Numbered from the stretch's first letter, positions 1 through 7,571 are shown. The stretch: DNA of 14,748 bases from an uncultured Peptococcaceae bacterium (GCA_900556545.1 USPE01000022.1:1-14748); one strand, 5' to 3'. Notes: a model not told the origin generated them from the letters alone. Translations and numbers: made by a program.

Positions 1-549
1 AAAGCAGAAGCATTGCTGCAGGAAATACCGGGAAGCTATATGTGCGGACAATTTGATAATCAAGCCAATCCAGAGGCCCATTATTTGTCCACTGCGCAGG
101 AAATTTATGCTGATACCGACGGCAAAGTAGATATTGTGGTTGCCGCTATTGGCACCGGGGGTACCATTACAGGAATCGCCAAAGGCTTAAAAGAGTACAA
201 TAAAGAGATACAAATAATCGGTGTAGAGCCATTACAGTCAGCAGTCATCAATGGCCGCCCAAAAGGGGCGCATAAAATACAGGGAATCGGCGCCGGTTTT
301 ATTCCATCTATTCTTGATTTATCACTGGTGGATGAAGTGTTGATGATTGATGGAGATGAAGCCATGGCAGAAGCCAGAATGCTGGCAAAAACGCAAGGCA
401 TTTTGGCAGGTATTTCTTCGGGAGCGGCGCTTTTGGCTGCAGAACAGGTGGCCAGCCGTCCGGACAATACAGGAAAACGCATTGTAGTAATATTGCCGGA
501 TACAGGTGAGCGTTATTTATCGACCGAATTGTTTCGGGAAACAAATTAG
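1..549 (+). CDS. cysK: Cysteine synthase A (O-acetylserine sulfhydrylase), C-terminal part
   Basis: The frame is open from base 1, so the gene begins before the window; 182 residues remain of a family usually about 305 long. It is a PLP enzyme of the cytosol that makes cysteine from O-acetylserine and sulfide. Visible family motifs are the phosphate-binding loop GTGGTITG (fragment residues 51-58), the HKIQGIGAGF segment, GISSGAA near residue 137 (its Ser contacts the pyridine ring) and the C-terminal LPDTGERYLST block. The Schiff-base Lys lies upstream of the window. The stop codon overlaps the AGGAGG of the next gene, so cysK and the sigma-factor gene are likely cotranscribed. CysK is preferred over CysM because the HKIQGIGAGF and GERYLST blocks match CysK closely. 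Confidence 0.95.
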   Translation, partial: KAEALLQEIPGSYMCGQFDNQANPEAHYLSTAQEIYADTDGKVDIVVAAIGTGGTITGIAKGLKEYNKEIQIIGVEPLQSAVINGRPKGAHKIQGIGAGFIPSILDLSLVDEVLMIDGDEAMAEARMLAKTQGILAGISSGAALLAAEQVASRPDNTGKRIVVILPDTGERYLSTELFRETN

Positions 550-561
550 GAGGAATTTAGA

Positions 562-1200
562 ATGGAGTTTGCAGATAAGCCTGAGCAAGAAATTATTGAA
601 GCAGCGCAACAGGGAAACGAAGCAGCTATGGAACATCTGCTAAAACGGTACCAGGGATTGATGAGTTACATTTGTGATAAATATTATTTAAAAGACGGCG
701 AACGGGATGACTTGATGCAGGAAGCCATGATTGGCTTTGTGCAAAGTGTAAAGGGATATAAGCCGGAAAGCGGAAAACAATTTAAAAACTTTGCTTATCT
801 CTGCATCAAACGGGAACTGGATTCCTGTGTAAAGCGTTCTAACCGTAAAAAACATATGGTATTGAATGATGCGGTATCCATGTCCAACTACAATGAAAAC
901 GACGAGCAGATTGAAGGAAAAGCGGCTTATCTGATTGAACGGGATTCCAGCGGTGAAATTGTATCGCCGGAAAATACAGTTGTGGAGCGGGAAACCTATG
1001 CAGAAATTATGCAGAAAATCGCCGCTTTGCTCTCTAAAATGGAGTTAAACGTATTGATTATGCGCATGATGGGGATGTCTTACAATGAGATTACCCTTGC
1101 CTTGCAGCTTGAAAATAAATCGGTGGACAACGCAGTGCAGCGGATTCGTAAAAAAGTGAACAAATCGAAAGCACTGAACTTTTGCGTAGACAGTATTTAA
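562..1200 (+). CDS. sigH: RNA polymerase sigma-70 family factor, SigH (Spo0H)-like
   Basis: A 212-residue cytosolic sigma factor, near the usual SigH length of about 218. Region 2 covers roughly residues 10-100: EHLLKRYQGLMSYICDKYY, then the DDLMQEAMIGFVQSVKGY core-binding/-10 helix, then FKNFAYLCIKRELDSCVKRS. Region 4 (about 150-200) has the helix-turn-helix around MSYNEITLALQLENKSVDNAVQRIRKK. The SVDNAVQRIRKK ending resembles Bacillus SigH (SIDNALQRVKRK). In Bacillus SigH drives early stationary-phase, competence and sporulation genes; in a non-sporulator its role could differ. An AGGAGG at 548-553, 8 nt before the ATG, sits on the cysK stop codon. The usual sigH neighbours (rpmG, secE, nusG) are absent downstream. 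Confidence 0.88.
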   Translation: MEFADKPEQEIIEAAQQGNEAAMEHLLKRYQGLMSYICDKYYLKDGERDDLMQEAMIGFVQSVKGYKPESGKQFKNFAYLCIKRELDSCVKRSNRKKHMVLNDAVSMSNYNENDEQIEGKAAYLIERDSSGEIVSPENTVVERETYAEIMQKIAALLSKMELNVLIMRMMGMSYNEITLALQLENKSVDNAVQRIRKKVNKSKALNFCVDSI

Positions 1201-1304
1201 AAAACAGAATCCATGTTGCAACAATGGTGATTGGTGATAGAGATGGTTTGTATAATAGTCCGTCATAAAATATTGCTGTTGCCGCTATAGGAACAAAATA
1301 GAAT

Positions 1305-1373
1305 AAAAAAGGCTGCTGCACAAACAGCACGTTGAAGAAACTTCTCAACAGATTGTTTGTGGGCAGCCTTTTT
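1305..1373. terminator. Bidirectional intrinsic terminator between sigH and cassette A
   Basis: The arms GGCTGC (1311-1316) and GCAGCC (1363-1368) continue inward with further pairing (CACAAACA against TGTTTGTG and an inner GTTGA..TCTCAAC stem). A run of six A precedes the hairpin and five T follow it, so it can stop the rightward sigH transcript and the leftward hyp1 transcript. The rest of the 1201-1392 gap contains a TATAAT at 1251-1256 without a convincing -35. Confidence 0.85.
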
Positions 1374-1392
1374 GGCGTTTATGGCAGGTGGA

Positions 1393-2334
1393 TTATAGTG
1401 CATTCCAGCGGCGGCCGAAACGACGGAAATCAGCAACAGCCTGTGGTGCATCTACTGTCGCTAACTGCTGCAGAGATTGCCCAAACAGGGCAGAATCAAT
1501 AGTGCTAGGCAGTATTTGGATGGTGTGCAGCAGCTGAAAATAAGTTTCATTTTGTAGGGTGAGTAGTAGTTCTTTAAAAGCATTGCGGATGCCAGCCATA
1601 GCATCAAAGTTTTTCATCCAGTAAGTTTGCTGCAGGATTGGTCCGGTAACCATGCCTTCCAGCTCTTTAGCGGTATGACGTTCATAAACGGTGACCGGTT
1701 GGGCATCAAATGTGCATTTTATCTTGCCCTTTTCCGTCTGATAACAAAAGCCATATAAGGTGCGGGAAAAATTATTTTGGATAATAGGGTCATCTTCCAT
1801 CTGTCGGCGTATCTTTTTTAGCCATTGCTGCAGCTGGGAGTAACCATATTGGTCTAATTGTTTGGCCTGGCAGGCGATCTCCATGGTACCCTCCAACAGT
1901 TGCAATTCAGCATCGTTAAAATGTCCGTCTATTGCATCAGCCATTTCCAGCAGCAATGGATAACTGTTATTATTGGCAGGGGCCTGTGTGAATGGTTCCA
2001 GCAATGTAAAGAAACAGGGCGGATACATTTGGTACAATTTTTTGGCCAGCTGCAACTTGGTTTGATTGGCGATTTGCTCCTGCATACCGGACGGCACAGG
2101 TGTGCGGTGAATGTGGTGAATAACTGTGGTAGGGTATAATGATTCATGTACGCTTTGTGCGGCAAATTGATACAGCTGCATGGCATCCGGTGTTACCCGA
2201 TAAGTAATTTCACCATCTTGCAGATAGGCGCAGCCATACATTTCAAATTCCACATCAAATCGTCCCAACGCAGCCATACGGCCTACATCGGCAGCGCAGC
2301 GCATATCTCGATTTTCACTGTACATATCAGGCAT
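1393..2334 (-). CDS. Protein of unknown function, last gene of cassette A (Hyp1)
   Basis: A 313-residue protein I do not recognise. It has no signal peptide or membrane segment and reads as a mostly helical cytosolic protein. It is clearly paralogous to the protein at 11616-12569. Shared blocks are EF-MYGCAY (MYGCAY at 32-37), PANN (119-122), IDG-F--(D/A)ELQL (135-146) and LPS-IDS--F (near 275). The start is well set: an AGGAGG lies 8 nt upstream inside the 3' end of the ABC gene, and the ATG directly abuts that gene's TAA, which indicates translational coupling. The C terminus ends next to a bidirectional terminator, making this the last gene of a ZnR-ABC-Hyp operon. Linkage to the ATPase in both cassettes suggests a shared complex; that is inference. 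No catalytic motif is evident. Confidence 0.85.
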   Translation of the reverse strand: MPDMYSENRDMRCAADVGRMAALGRFDVEFEMYGCAYLQDGEITYRVTPDAMQLYQFAAQSVHESLYPTTVIHHIHRTPVPSGMQEQIANQTKLQLAKKLYQMYPPCFFTLLEPFTQAPANNNSYPLLLEMADAIDGHFNDAELQLLEGTMEIACQAKQLDQYGYSQLQQWLKKIRRQMEDDPIIQNNFSRTLYGFCYQTEKGKIKCTFDAQPVTVYERHTAKELEGMVTGPILQQTYWMKNFDAMAGIRNAFKELLLTLQNETYFQLLHTIQILPSTIDSALFGQSLQQLATVDAPQAVADFRRFGRRWNAL

Positions 2335-3168
2335 TTAGAATTCCTCCTTTTTGGGGTAACAGAGCGAACAGATGGCAGAAGGGGCATCTAAAGTCATACG
2401 CAGAAGATGACTGGAATCATCATGCTGAATTTCTATTGGTTCATTCATCAGCTCTGAAATGATTTTGGAAGTGATAATATCTTTTGTGTCCCCTTGTGCA
2501 AACACACGGCCGCCGCGCAGCAGCAGGGTTTTATTCATAAAAGGCTGAATTTCTTCAGGATAATGGGTTACATAGATGATGGTTACCTGGTTGCTTTCAG
2601 CCAAATCCTGCACAGTGCGCATCATGTGTTCTCTGGCGTACACATCCAGACCGGTGCCCGGTTCGTCCAGCACCAGAATTTCCGGCTGTGCAATCAGAGC
2701 GCGGGCAATGAGAATATTCTGCCGTTCTCCTTTGCTCATAAAGTCAAATGGAGTATTGATTTTATCACCCATACGCAGTTCCCCCAATAATGCTTTGGCC
2801 TGCCGAATCTGCCGGTCGGTTACAGAAAAGTCAATGCCCAGTGTGCCGAACAATCCAGATAACACAATATCCAGTGCTGATTCCTGGCGATAGCATTTAT
2901 CAAAAAAGGAACTGCTGATCCAGCCAATTTTTTGGCGTAAAGCAAGGGTATTATCTTTGGTGTACGATTGCCCCAACACCTCCAGCTGACCGCCGGTGGG
3001 CGATTGGAATCCGGCTACTGTGCTGAGCAGTGTGGTTTTACCGCAGCCGTTCATGCCAAACACCAGCCAGTGTTCCCCTCGTTTTACTTCCCAGTTGATA
3101 TCATTGAGCAGGAATCGTTTTCCTGATTGCAGGTAGAGTTTTTTTGCTTTGATGATGGTTTGGTCCAT
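2335..3168 (-). CDS. Stand-alone ABC ATPase, ModF/YlmA-like (ABC1)
   Basis: A 277-residue single nucleotide-binding domain with Walker A GMNGCGKTT (38-46), signature MSKGERQ in place of LSGGQ (144-150), Walker B ILVLDE (164-169), D-loop GLD (173-175) and switch His 202 in YVTHYPEE. Where the Q-loop Gln is expected there is IGWISSS (81-87), a feature I associate with the ModF/PhrA/YlmA group (COG1119). These are ATPases named after molybdate transport but often lacking a permease, and none is encoded here. I placed the start at 3168, where GGAGG lies 7 nt upstream and where it aligns with ABC2; a longer reading to 3219 would overlap ZnR1 and lacks such a site. The gap to ZnR1 is 2 nt. A role as transport subunit, nucleic-acid or complex-remodelling ATPase cannot be distinguished. 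Confidence 0.92.
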   Translation of the reverse strand: MDQTIIKAKKLYLQSGKRFLLNDINWEVKRGEHWLVFGMNGCGKTTLLSTVAGFQSPTGGQLEVLGQSYTKDNTLALRQKIGWISSSFFDKCYRQESALDIVLSGLFGTLGIDFSVTDRQIRQAKALLGELRMGDKINTPFDFMSKGERQNILIARALIAQPEILVLDEPGTGLDVYAREHMMRTVQDLAESNQVTIIYVTHYPEEIQPFMNKTLLLRGGRVFAQGDTKDIITSKIISELMNEPIEIQHDDSSHLLRMTLDAPSAICSLCYPKKEEF

Positions 3169-3170
3169 GG

Positions 3171-3602
3171 TTATTCCTCCAATTCTGCTTCCAGCTCTTT
3201 TCGGGTGATAATCAGGCATTGCTCCTGGGAATGGTCGTTATATTTTAAAGGTACAGTAAACCCTTCTGCATCTAACATACCGGTATTTTTGAATCCCCAG
3301 GCCATAATCTCGCAGACTTTTGCCACACTCATGCGGTGGGTGCGCGCATTTTGCTCCATATCGGTGTAGAAGTTGAAATCCAGATTGTCCACAAAGTTTT
3401 GCGCGCTGCGGTAGATTTCCGGTTCAACTCCATATTCAATGCGATCACAGCTGTTGCAGTAGATTTCAATGCGGGCATCTTCAAAATTATTGAAGGTAAT
3501 GCGTTTTAAAGTTAATGGGCCGCCGCAATATTTGCAGCAGCAGCGCTTGGCGCGTCTTTTTAAGGTTTCTACCCGATCTTCAGAGCAGTATAGTTCATTC
3601 AT
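3171..3602 (-). CDS. Small zinc-ribbon protein of unknown function (ZnR1)
   Basis: A 143-residue protein. CCCKYC (Cys 23 and 26 as one CxxC) and CNSC (Cys 49 and 52) form a four-cysteine zinc ribbon. A strongly conserved RIEYGVEPEIY follows, then a helical C-terminal half with a Glu-rich tail. The ATG at 3602 has AGGAGG 7 nt upstream; from there the first 26 residues align without a gap to ZnR2 (10332-10748), which supports this start over an upstream in-frame ATG. It opens the ZnR-ABC-Hyp operon and lies 41 bp beyond the hydrolase terminator, so no separate promoter is evident. The family is unknown to me. The zinc ribbon suggests nucleic-acid or protein binding, or a metal-dependent scaffold, but the sequence does not show which. 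Confidence 0.87.
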   Translation of the reverse strand: MNELYCSEDRVETLKRRAKRCCCKYCGGPLTLKRITFNNFEDARIEIYCNSCDRIEYGVEPEIYRSAQNFVDNLDFNFYTDMEQNARTHRMSVAKVCEIMAWGFKNTGMLDAEGFTVPLKYNDHSQEQCLIITRKELEAELEE

Positions 3603-3642
3603 AATGATTCCTCCTGTGAAAGTGAAAGATTGCATGGTTAAT

Positions 3643-3681
3643 AAAAAATCCTGCTGATATAGTATGAAACATCAGCAGGAT
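3643..3681 (-). terminator. Intrinsic terminator between AP1 and ZnR1
   Basis: On the minus strand, perfect 11-bp arms ATCCTGCTGAT and ATCAGCAGGAT enclose a 12-nt loop (3659-3670) and are followed by six T (3643-3648). It lies 59 nt after the AP1 stop and 41 bp before the ZnR1 start codon. The same arrangement occurs in cassette B. Confidence 0.9.
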
Positions 3682-3740
3682 AAAGTGATAGGTTAAAGTT
3701 TTGCAGTCATGCGCGAGTTAAACCAGACGGAAAATCAAGA

Positions 3741-5744
3741 TTAGTCTTCAATAATCTGATAAACCGGGGCGCCTTCGCACTGACGCGGCATACGCAAATC
3801 TAACAGAGATGCTACTGTTGGAGTCACATCAATATGTTTTACTACACGGTCTGTTTTATAGTTTTTCTTAATGCCGGGGCCGGCAGCCATAAATACGGAA
3901 CGCACAGAAGTATCACAAGCGCCATCAAAGGTGGATAAGCTGTCAGCATGGTCTAAGTTATAGCCTTCTGCAGTATAAAACAGGATATCACCACTGTCCG
4001 GACCGCCGGAGCCTAACAGGATAGCATCGCGGTTACGCAGAGCCAAAGAGATGATACGATGTCCGGTTTTAGGATCGCGTAGACCATACAGATCGGTCAT
4101 AATCCGTTCTTCCAGTTCAAACTGGTCAACCGGGTCTACAATCCCGTGCAGTTCCCGACCTTTTAAGTTGATGTAAATGTGATTGATACGGTTACAAACA
4201 GCGGTTGTTTTACTCCAGTCAATTTCATGAGTATCATTGCCGTTTTTATCTTTCAGCAGTACAGTGTACCCTAATTTTACCATATCTACAGCAGTAACCG
4301 AGGTACCGCCTACCATACCATAAGCTGGCTCATGTTCTGGGCAAACCTGGCCATGGTCAGATATGATGATAATGGTCCAGCCTTCATCAATCATTTCTAA
4401 GAAGTAACCAACATATTCGTCAGTCTGAATGTAAACGTCTTCAAATAGTTTCTGACAGATTTCTGGAGATAGTTTATTACTACCGTTTTTCAGATATTTA
4501 ACCAGCATGTGTCCCTGCATATCTACGTTATGGAAATGAGAGAAGATGACGTCAAAGTCTTTGCTTTCTGCGAGATATTTGATAGAATCCGCATTCCATT
4601 TGCCTGCTTTGTCCCAAGTTGCTTTCATACATTTGCTGATTAAACGTTCATCACTGCCACCGGCCAGACAAATTGGCTGCGGATAGCCTACATTGCTGGT
4701 GATGTCTTTCAACAGGCTTTTTGGATGCCACACAGCGTCGTTGTTAAAGTCCATAGCAGAAGATACCCATAAGCGCAAGGAGGAACCATCTGGTTTAATT
4801 TCCAGTAAACGCATATTGCGGTTTACCATCAGGCGATCATCACCTTTAATGGCTTCATCTACAATGTCACTGGTGTAAACGTCTTTTTCCAGCACTACGA
4901 TTGGTGCATCGGATTTTTTGTTTTTATAAACAGCCAATTTATCATAGATACCGGACTCATTTTTCAGAATCAAGCACGGGCGGCGCAGTAAGCCTTTGGA
5001 CAACAGCAGAGTGCATTCCAAAGCACCTTCTGGAGCAGCGTTCCAACCCTGGGCTGGTTTAATTGGAGAGAATACTAAGTCAAATGGTGTATCAGATAGC
5101 TGCACAAAGTTTTCTTCTCTAGTGATAGTAATCCGTTTTGCTTCTTTGCCATGGATGCGGTCATAAGCAGATTCACCATTATTATCTTCTACTTCCATAC
5201 CGGATTCAAAACATGGCACGTTACTGTCGGAAGCTGCTTTGTTGCGGAACAGTACCTGTTCCGTTTTTATACTGGCAATTAGTAGAGATTCACTTTCTAC
5301 TTCAGCGGTACCAATATTAGGGCCGCCGGGCTGTGTGCCATCCACTACGTACAGATTTGGACTGTCGCTGGTTGGAGGCCAGCTGGAACCAGGCCAGTGC
5401 CATACCAGTGTTTTTAAACCGGCCTCGGCGGTAACATTCCACATCTGTTCTGCGTGACACAGGGTAGAATCAAAGTTGTAACTTACAGTGTCCAATTCTG
5501 GAGAGCGATGCCAGTAGTCAGTGATGCCGTGTACGGAAGGATTGGCACCGGTAGCCATAGTAGTCCACATTGGTGGAGTCACAGTTGGCTGCCCGCCAAT
5601 CATTTCTAAGCGTGTGTGCGCAGCACCTTTTTCCAAGAATTTTTTTGTGTTTGGCATTTTGCCTTCATCAATGTACTTCTGTGTCAGTCGTGGGTCTAAA
5701 CCGTCAATACCCAGCACTAAAACTTTGTTTGTTTTCTTCGCCAT
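3741..5744 (-). CDS. AlkP-superfamily phosphodiesterase/phosphomutase-like hydrolase (AP1)
   Basis: A 667-residue cytosolic protein without signal peptide or membrane segment. It shows the alkaline-phosphatase superfamily fold: metal ligand Asp14 in LGIDGLD, a Thr nucleophile (Thr56) in PTVTPPMWTTMATG, the pattern of nucleotide pyrophosphatase/phosphodiesterases rather than sulfatases (no CxPxR), Asp408 and His412 in HFHNVDMQGH, Asp463-His464 in IISDHGQ, and a probable last ligand His599 in YNLDHAD. The length and the central 150-380 segment recall the poorly known COG3379 group of predicted AlkP phosphohydrolases/phosphomutases. The start follows AAGGAG with a long 10-nt spacer. It is the first gene of cassette A, divergent from LysR1 and ended by its own terminator. 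A close paralogue lies at 8101-10194 (48 of 76 residues identical at the N terminus). The substrate is unknown; a phosphorylated anion is the best guess. Confidence 0.88.
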   Translation of the reverse strand: MAKKTNKVLVLGIDGLDPRLTQKYIDEGKMPNTKKFLEKGAAHTRLEMIGGQPTVTPPMWTTMATGANPSVHGITDYWHRSPELDTVSYNFDSTLCHAEQMWNVTAEAGLKTLVWHWPGSSWPPTSDSPNLYVVDGTQPGGPNIGTAEVESESLLIASIKTEQVLFRNKAASDSNVPCFESGMEVEDNNGESAYDRIHGKEAKRITITREENFVQLSDTPFDLVFSPIKPAQGWNAAPEGALECTLLLSKGLLRRPCLILKNESGIYDKLAVYKNKKSDAPIVVLEKDVYTSDIVDEAIKGDDRLMVNRNMRLLEIKPDGSSLRLWVSSAMDFNNDAVWHPKSLLKDITSNVGYPQPICLAGGSDERLISKCMKATWDKAGKWNADSIKYLAESKDFDVIFSHFHNVDMQGHMLVKYLKNGSNKLSPEICQKLFEDVYIQTDEYVGYFLEMIDEGWTIIIISDHGQVCPEHEPAYGMVGGTSVTAVDMVKLGYTVLLKDKNGNDTHEIDWSKTTAVCNRINHIYINLKGRELHGIVDPVDQFELEERIMTDLYGLRDPKTGHRIISLALRNRDAILLGSGGPDSGDILFYTAEGYNLDHADSLSTFDGACDTSVRSVFMAAGPGIKKNYKTDRVVKHIDVTPTVASLLDLRMPRQCEGAPVYQIIED

Positions 5745-5808
5745 TGTACATACACTCCTTATTTTTTTATTAAAGTTTTATAGGTTTACTACTTGTTTTC
5801 TTAATGTT

Positions 5809-5814
5809 ATTATA
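5809..5814 (-). promoter_or_regulatory. Probable -10 element of the AP1 promoter
   Basis: On the minus strand a consensus TATAAT lies 65 bp before the AP1 start codon in the AT-rich divergent region 5745-5905. No good -35 hexamer is found 16-18 bp upstream, as expected for a promoter that needs an activator such as the divergent LysR protein. Confidence 0.5.
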
Positions 5815-5831
5815 AATTATGAGGTGTAGGT

Positions 5832-5860
5832 TTGCGTAGCTATGAAAAATTCTCTACTAT
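5832..5860 (+). promoter_or_regulatory. Probable promoter of LysR regulator 1
   Basis: TTGCGT (5832-5837), a 17-bp spacer and TACTAT (5855-5860) precede the LysR1 start by about 45 bp. GTAG at 5836-5839 and CTAC at 5854-5857 form a spaced inverted repeat around a GAAAAATTC core, a candidate LysR site that could serve both this gene and AP1. Confidence 0.45.
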
Positions 5861-5905
5861 AAACATGGCTGTATGCAAAAAGAATACTAGGCAGAGGTGA
5901 TGGAT

Positions 5906-6850
5906 GTGAATACAGAACATTTACAGTACTTACTGACGGTGGAAAGGTACCGTTCTATTAATCAGGCGGCGGAAGCTCTACATTTACAACGAACTTATTT
6001 GAGTAAAGTGATACATAATTTGGAGCAACAGTTTGGTGTGACAATTTTTGAACGAGTACCTAAGGGAGTTGTACCTACAACAGATGGTGCTTGGGTGTTA
6101 GAACAGGTAGCAGCGGTCGTAAAAATTTTAGATATAATACAGCAGCGTTTTATTCCGTTATCGGAAAATTTATATGCTGATTATGATGGGACGGTAGTGT
6201 TGTATTGTCCGGCAAAAATGCGCTACCGAGGCATTATGTTAAAGTTGTTAGAAGAATATCAGAAAAAATTTCCAAATGTGCAACTGATTTTAGCAGAAAA
6301 AGCTCATACTCTGTTGGCAAAAACAATAACAGGACAAAATAATCAAATGGCATTGGCACTACATTCTGATGATATTGCACACTTAAACTGGAAAATACCA
6401 GAAGAATTACGTTTTACATGGATGTCGGATTTGCCAGTAGTAGCGTTAGTATCACCTAAGCATCCGTTGGCTGATAGTTACCAGACTATATCTTTGGCAA
6501 TGCTGTGTAAACAAAAATTAGTACTAATGCAGTCTGATGATATGGAAGAACAACCGATGTTTTATGATTTACTGGCATCTTATGGAAAGCCAGATATTGC
6601 CCATGTTGTTAATGGAAATCCTTTTTTATTTTATGAGCTATTGGCTTCTGGAAAATATTTTACTCTGGGATTAGCTGGTACAAACACTGCTAATGATTTG
6701 CTGGAAATTCCTTTGCGAGAAAGCTTTACTGTATCAGCCGGTATATTGTTTGACCCGCTTGCGTTAGAATATTTGCCTAGTAAGTTTTTAGCAGAAACAA
6801 TTTTAAAGTATTTGGGTAAATCAGTTCGAAAAAATAGTATAAGAGATTGA
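5906..6850 (+). CDS. LysR-family transcriptional regulator 1
   Basis: About 314 residues. The N-terminal 60 residues form the LysR winged helix-turn-helix (RSINQAAEALHLQRTYLSKV, then NLEQQFGVTIFER, then a TTDG wing). The rest is an effector-binding domain with the typical FPNVQLIL segment after the linker. Start choice: GTG at 5906 follows GAGGTGA (5894-5900) by 5 nt and gives VNTEHLQYLL, matching MNTEHLRYLL of LysR2; the ATG at 5900 is an alternative and would overlap that site. It is divergent from AP1, the classic layout for a LysR gene and its target, so it probably controls AP1 and itself. Its codons are richer in A/T (TTA, ATA) than those of the AP genes. The effector is unknown. Confidence 0.92.
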   Translation: MNTEHLQYLLTVERYRSINQAAEALHLQRTYLSKVIHNLEQQFGVTIFERVPKGVVPTTDGAWVLEQVAAVVKILDIIQQRFIPLSENLYADYDGTVVLYCPAKMRYRGIMLKLLEEYQKKFPNVQLILAEKAHTLLAKTITGQNNQMALALHSDDIAHLNWKIPEELRFTWMSDLPVVALVSPKHPLADSYQTISLAMLCKQKLVLMQSDDMEEQPMFYDLLASYGKPDIAHVVNGNPFLFYELLASGKYFTLGLAGTNTANDLLEIPLRESFTVSAGILFDPLALEYLPSKFLAETILKYLGKSVRKNSIRD

Positions 6851-6905
6851 AAATTATCTTATTGCTATGTATTTTTATCGTAGGTTGTTTGTTGTGAAAA
6901 AAACT

Positions 6906-6976
6906 TTTTCAAATAAAAAAATGCTGCGGAGGATTGTTATGGTAATAATCCTCCACAGCATTTTTTTATTTGAAAA
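6906..6976. terminator. Very long bidirectional terminator hairpin
   Basis: Arms of 30 nt (6906-6935 and 6947-6976) are complementary at 29 positions and enclose an 11-nt loop. The GC-rich core is ATGCTG-GGAGGATT, flanked by seven A on the left and seven T on the right, so it stops transcription from both sides. It separates LysR1 from the convergent transporter remnant. An additional inverted pair TATCTTATT (6855-6863) and AATAAGATA (6988-6996) lies outside it. Confidence 0.92.
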
Positions 6977-7029
6977 CTACATTTTGTAATAAGATATCCC
7001 AATTTTTTGCTTGTAAGTTATGCTAGGAT

Positions 7030-7571
7030 TTATAGTAGAATCTGTCCTAATGGAATTCCTATACCAATTAGTACGATGAAAGCAACTAGTAGAATCAAGA
7101 TGCCGCAGATATAAGCATCTTTGGTAGCAACCCATTCATTGTTGCCGAAAATTAATGCTGCATTAGAAGATGCTGCTGGTGTGGCATAAGCCGTCATTGC
7201 GGTGTAGTAAACCAGTAACATAACCAGTACAGGATCAATACCGAAAGATAGTCCCATCTTAGTCAACACTGGAGTGAATACCAACAATAGTACCAAATTG
7301 TGAGTGACTTGGGTAGTAATCAGGAACAATGCCATAAAAGCGATTAAGAAGGTAGTACCGCTTAGATTACTAAATGTTTGTGTCATCCAGGTTAATACAC
7401 TGGCCAGCACACCTGCTTCGTCTGCTTCCAGTGCATTACACAACGGCATAGTAGAACCAACAAGAATGATTAACTCCCAGTTTACACCTTTAGCAATTAA
7501 ATGAGGGACATCTACATAAGATTTACTTTCTATAGATGCTTTGGTTTTTTAGAAATGGTTGCTTGTGCCAT
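7030..7571 (-). pseudogene. Remnant of a DASS-family anion:sodium symporter gene
   Basis: The 3' 420 bp (7030-7449) encode 139 residues with about four membrane segments and the block ATPAASSNAALIFGNNEW, typical of the second-repeat tip and following helix of divalent anion:Na+ symporters (DASS/SLC13). The same frame extends upstream through KSYVDVPHLIAKGVNWELII but finds no proper start. A start with a strong AAGGAGG exists at 7571, encoding MAQATISKKPKHL and then a TAG, out of frame by one base. Family members are about 450-500 residues, so the first transmembrane half is missing. One out-of-frame internal deletion joining codon 11 to the central loop would explain everything; an in-frame deletion plus loss of one A from the A6 run near 7545-7550 is the alternative. 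An intact copy would import di- or tricarboxylates, sulfate or a related anion. Its position beside AP2 and LysR1 suggests it once supplied this pathway. Confidence 0.8.

Noticed and set aside
105..482. Minus-strand reading frame opposite cysK
   Set aside because: Shadow of the conserved cysK sequence, with no ribosome site and no family resemblance. The other opposite-strand frames within AP1, AP2, ABC2 and glpK were rejected for the same reason.
1202..1230. CCATGTTGCAACAATGG inverted repeat after sigH
   Set aside because: Imperfect, without loop and without a T-run; the real terminator is at 1305-1373.
1251..1373. Possible small RNA from TATAAT (1251) to the terminator (1373)
   Set aside because: No acceptable -35 at 16-18 bp, and the terminator is already explained by sigH and hyp1.
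3169..3219. Longer ABC1 start at 3219 giving 17 more N-terminal residues
   Set aside because: It overlaps ZnR1, lacks a ribosome site, and the added residues are unlike ABC2; the ATG at 3168 has GGAGG at 7 nt.
3605..3630. Decayed parS before ZnR1 (repeated CTTTCAC on the minus strand)
   Set aside because: Only tandem half-site-like TTTCAC motifs, no dyad; too little to call a parS.
7030..7449. Intact 139-residue membrane protein starting at ATG 7449
   Set aside because: No ribosome site at that ATG; the homologous frame continues upstream and a true start with AAGGAGG exists at 7571 out of frame.
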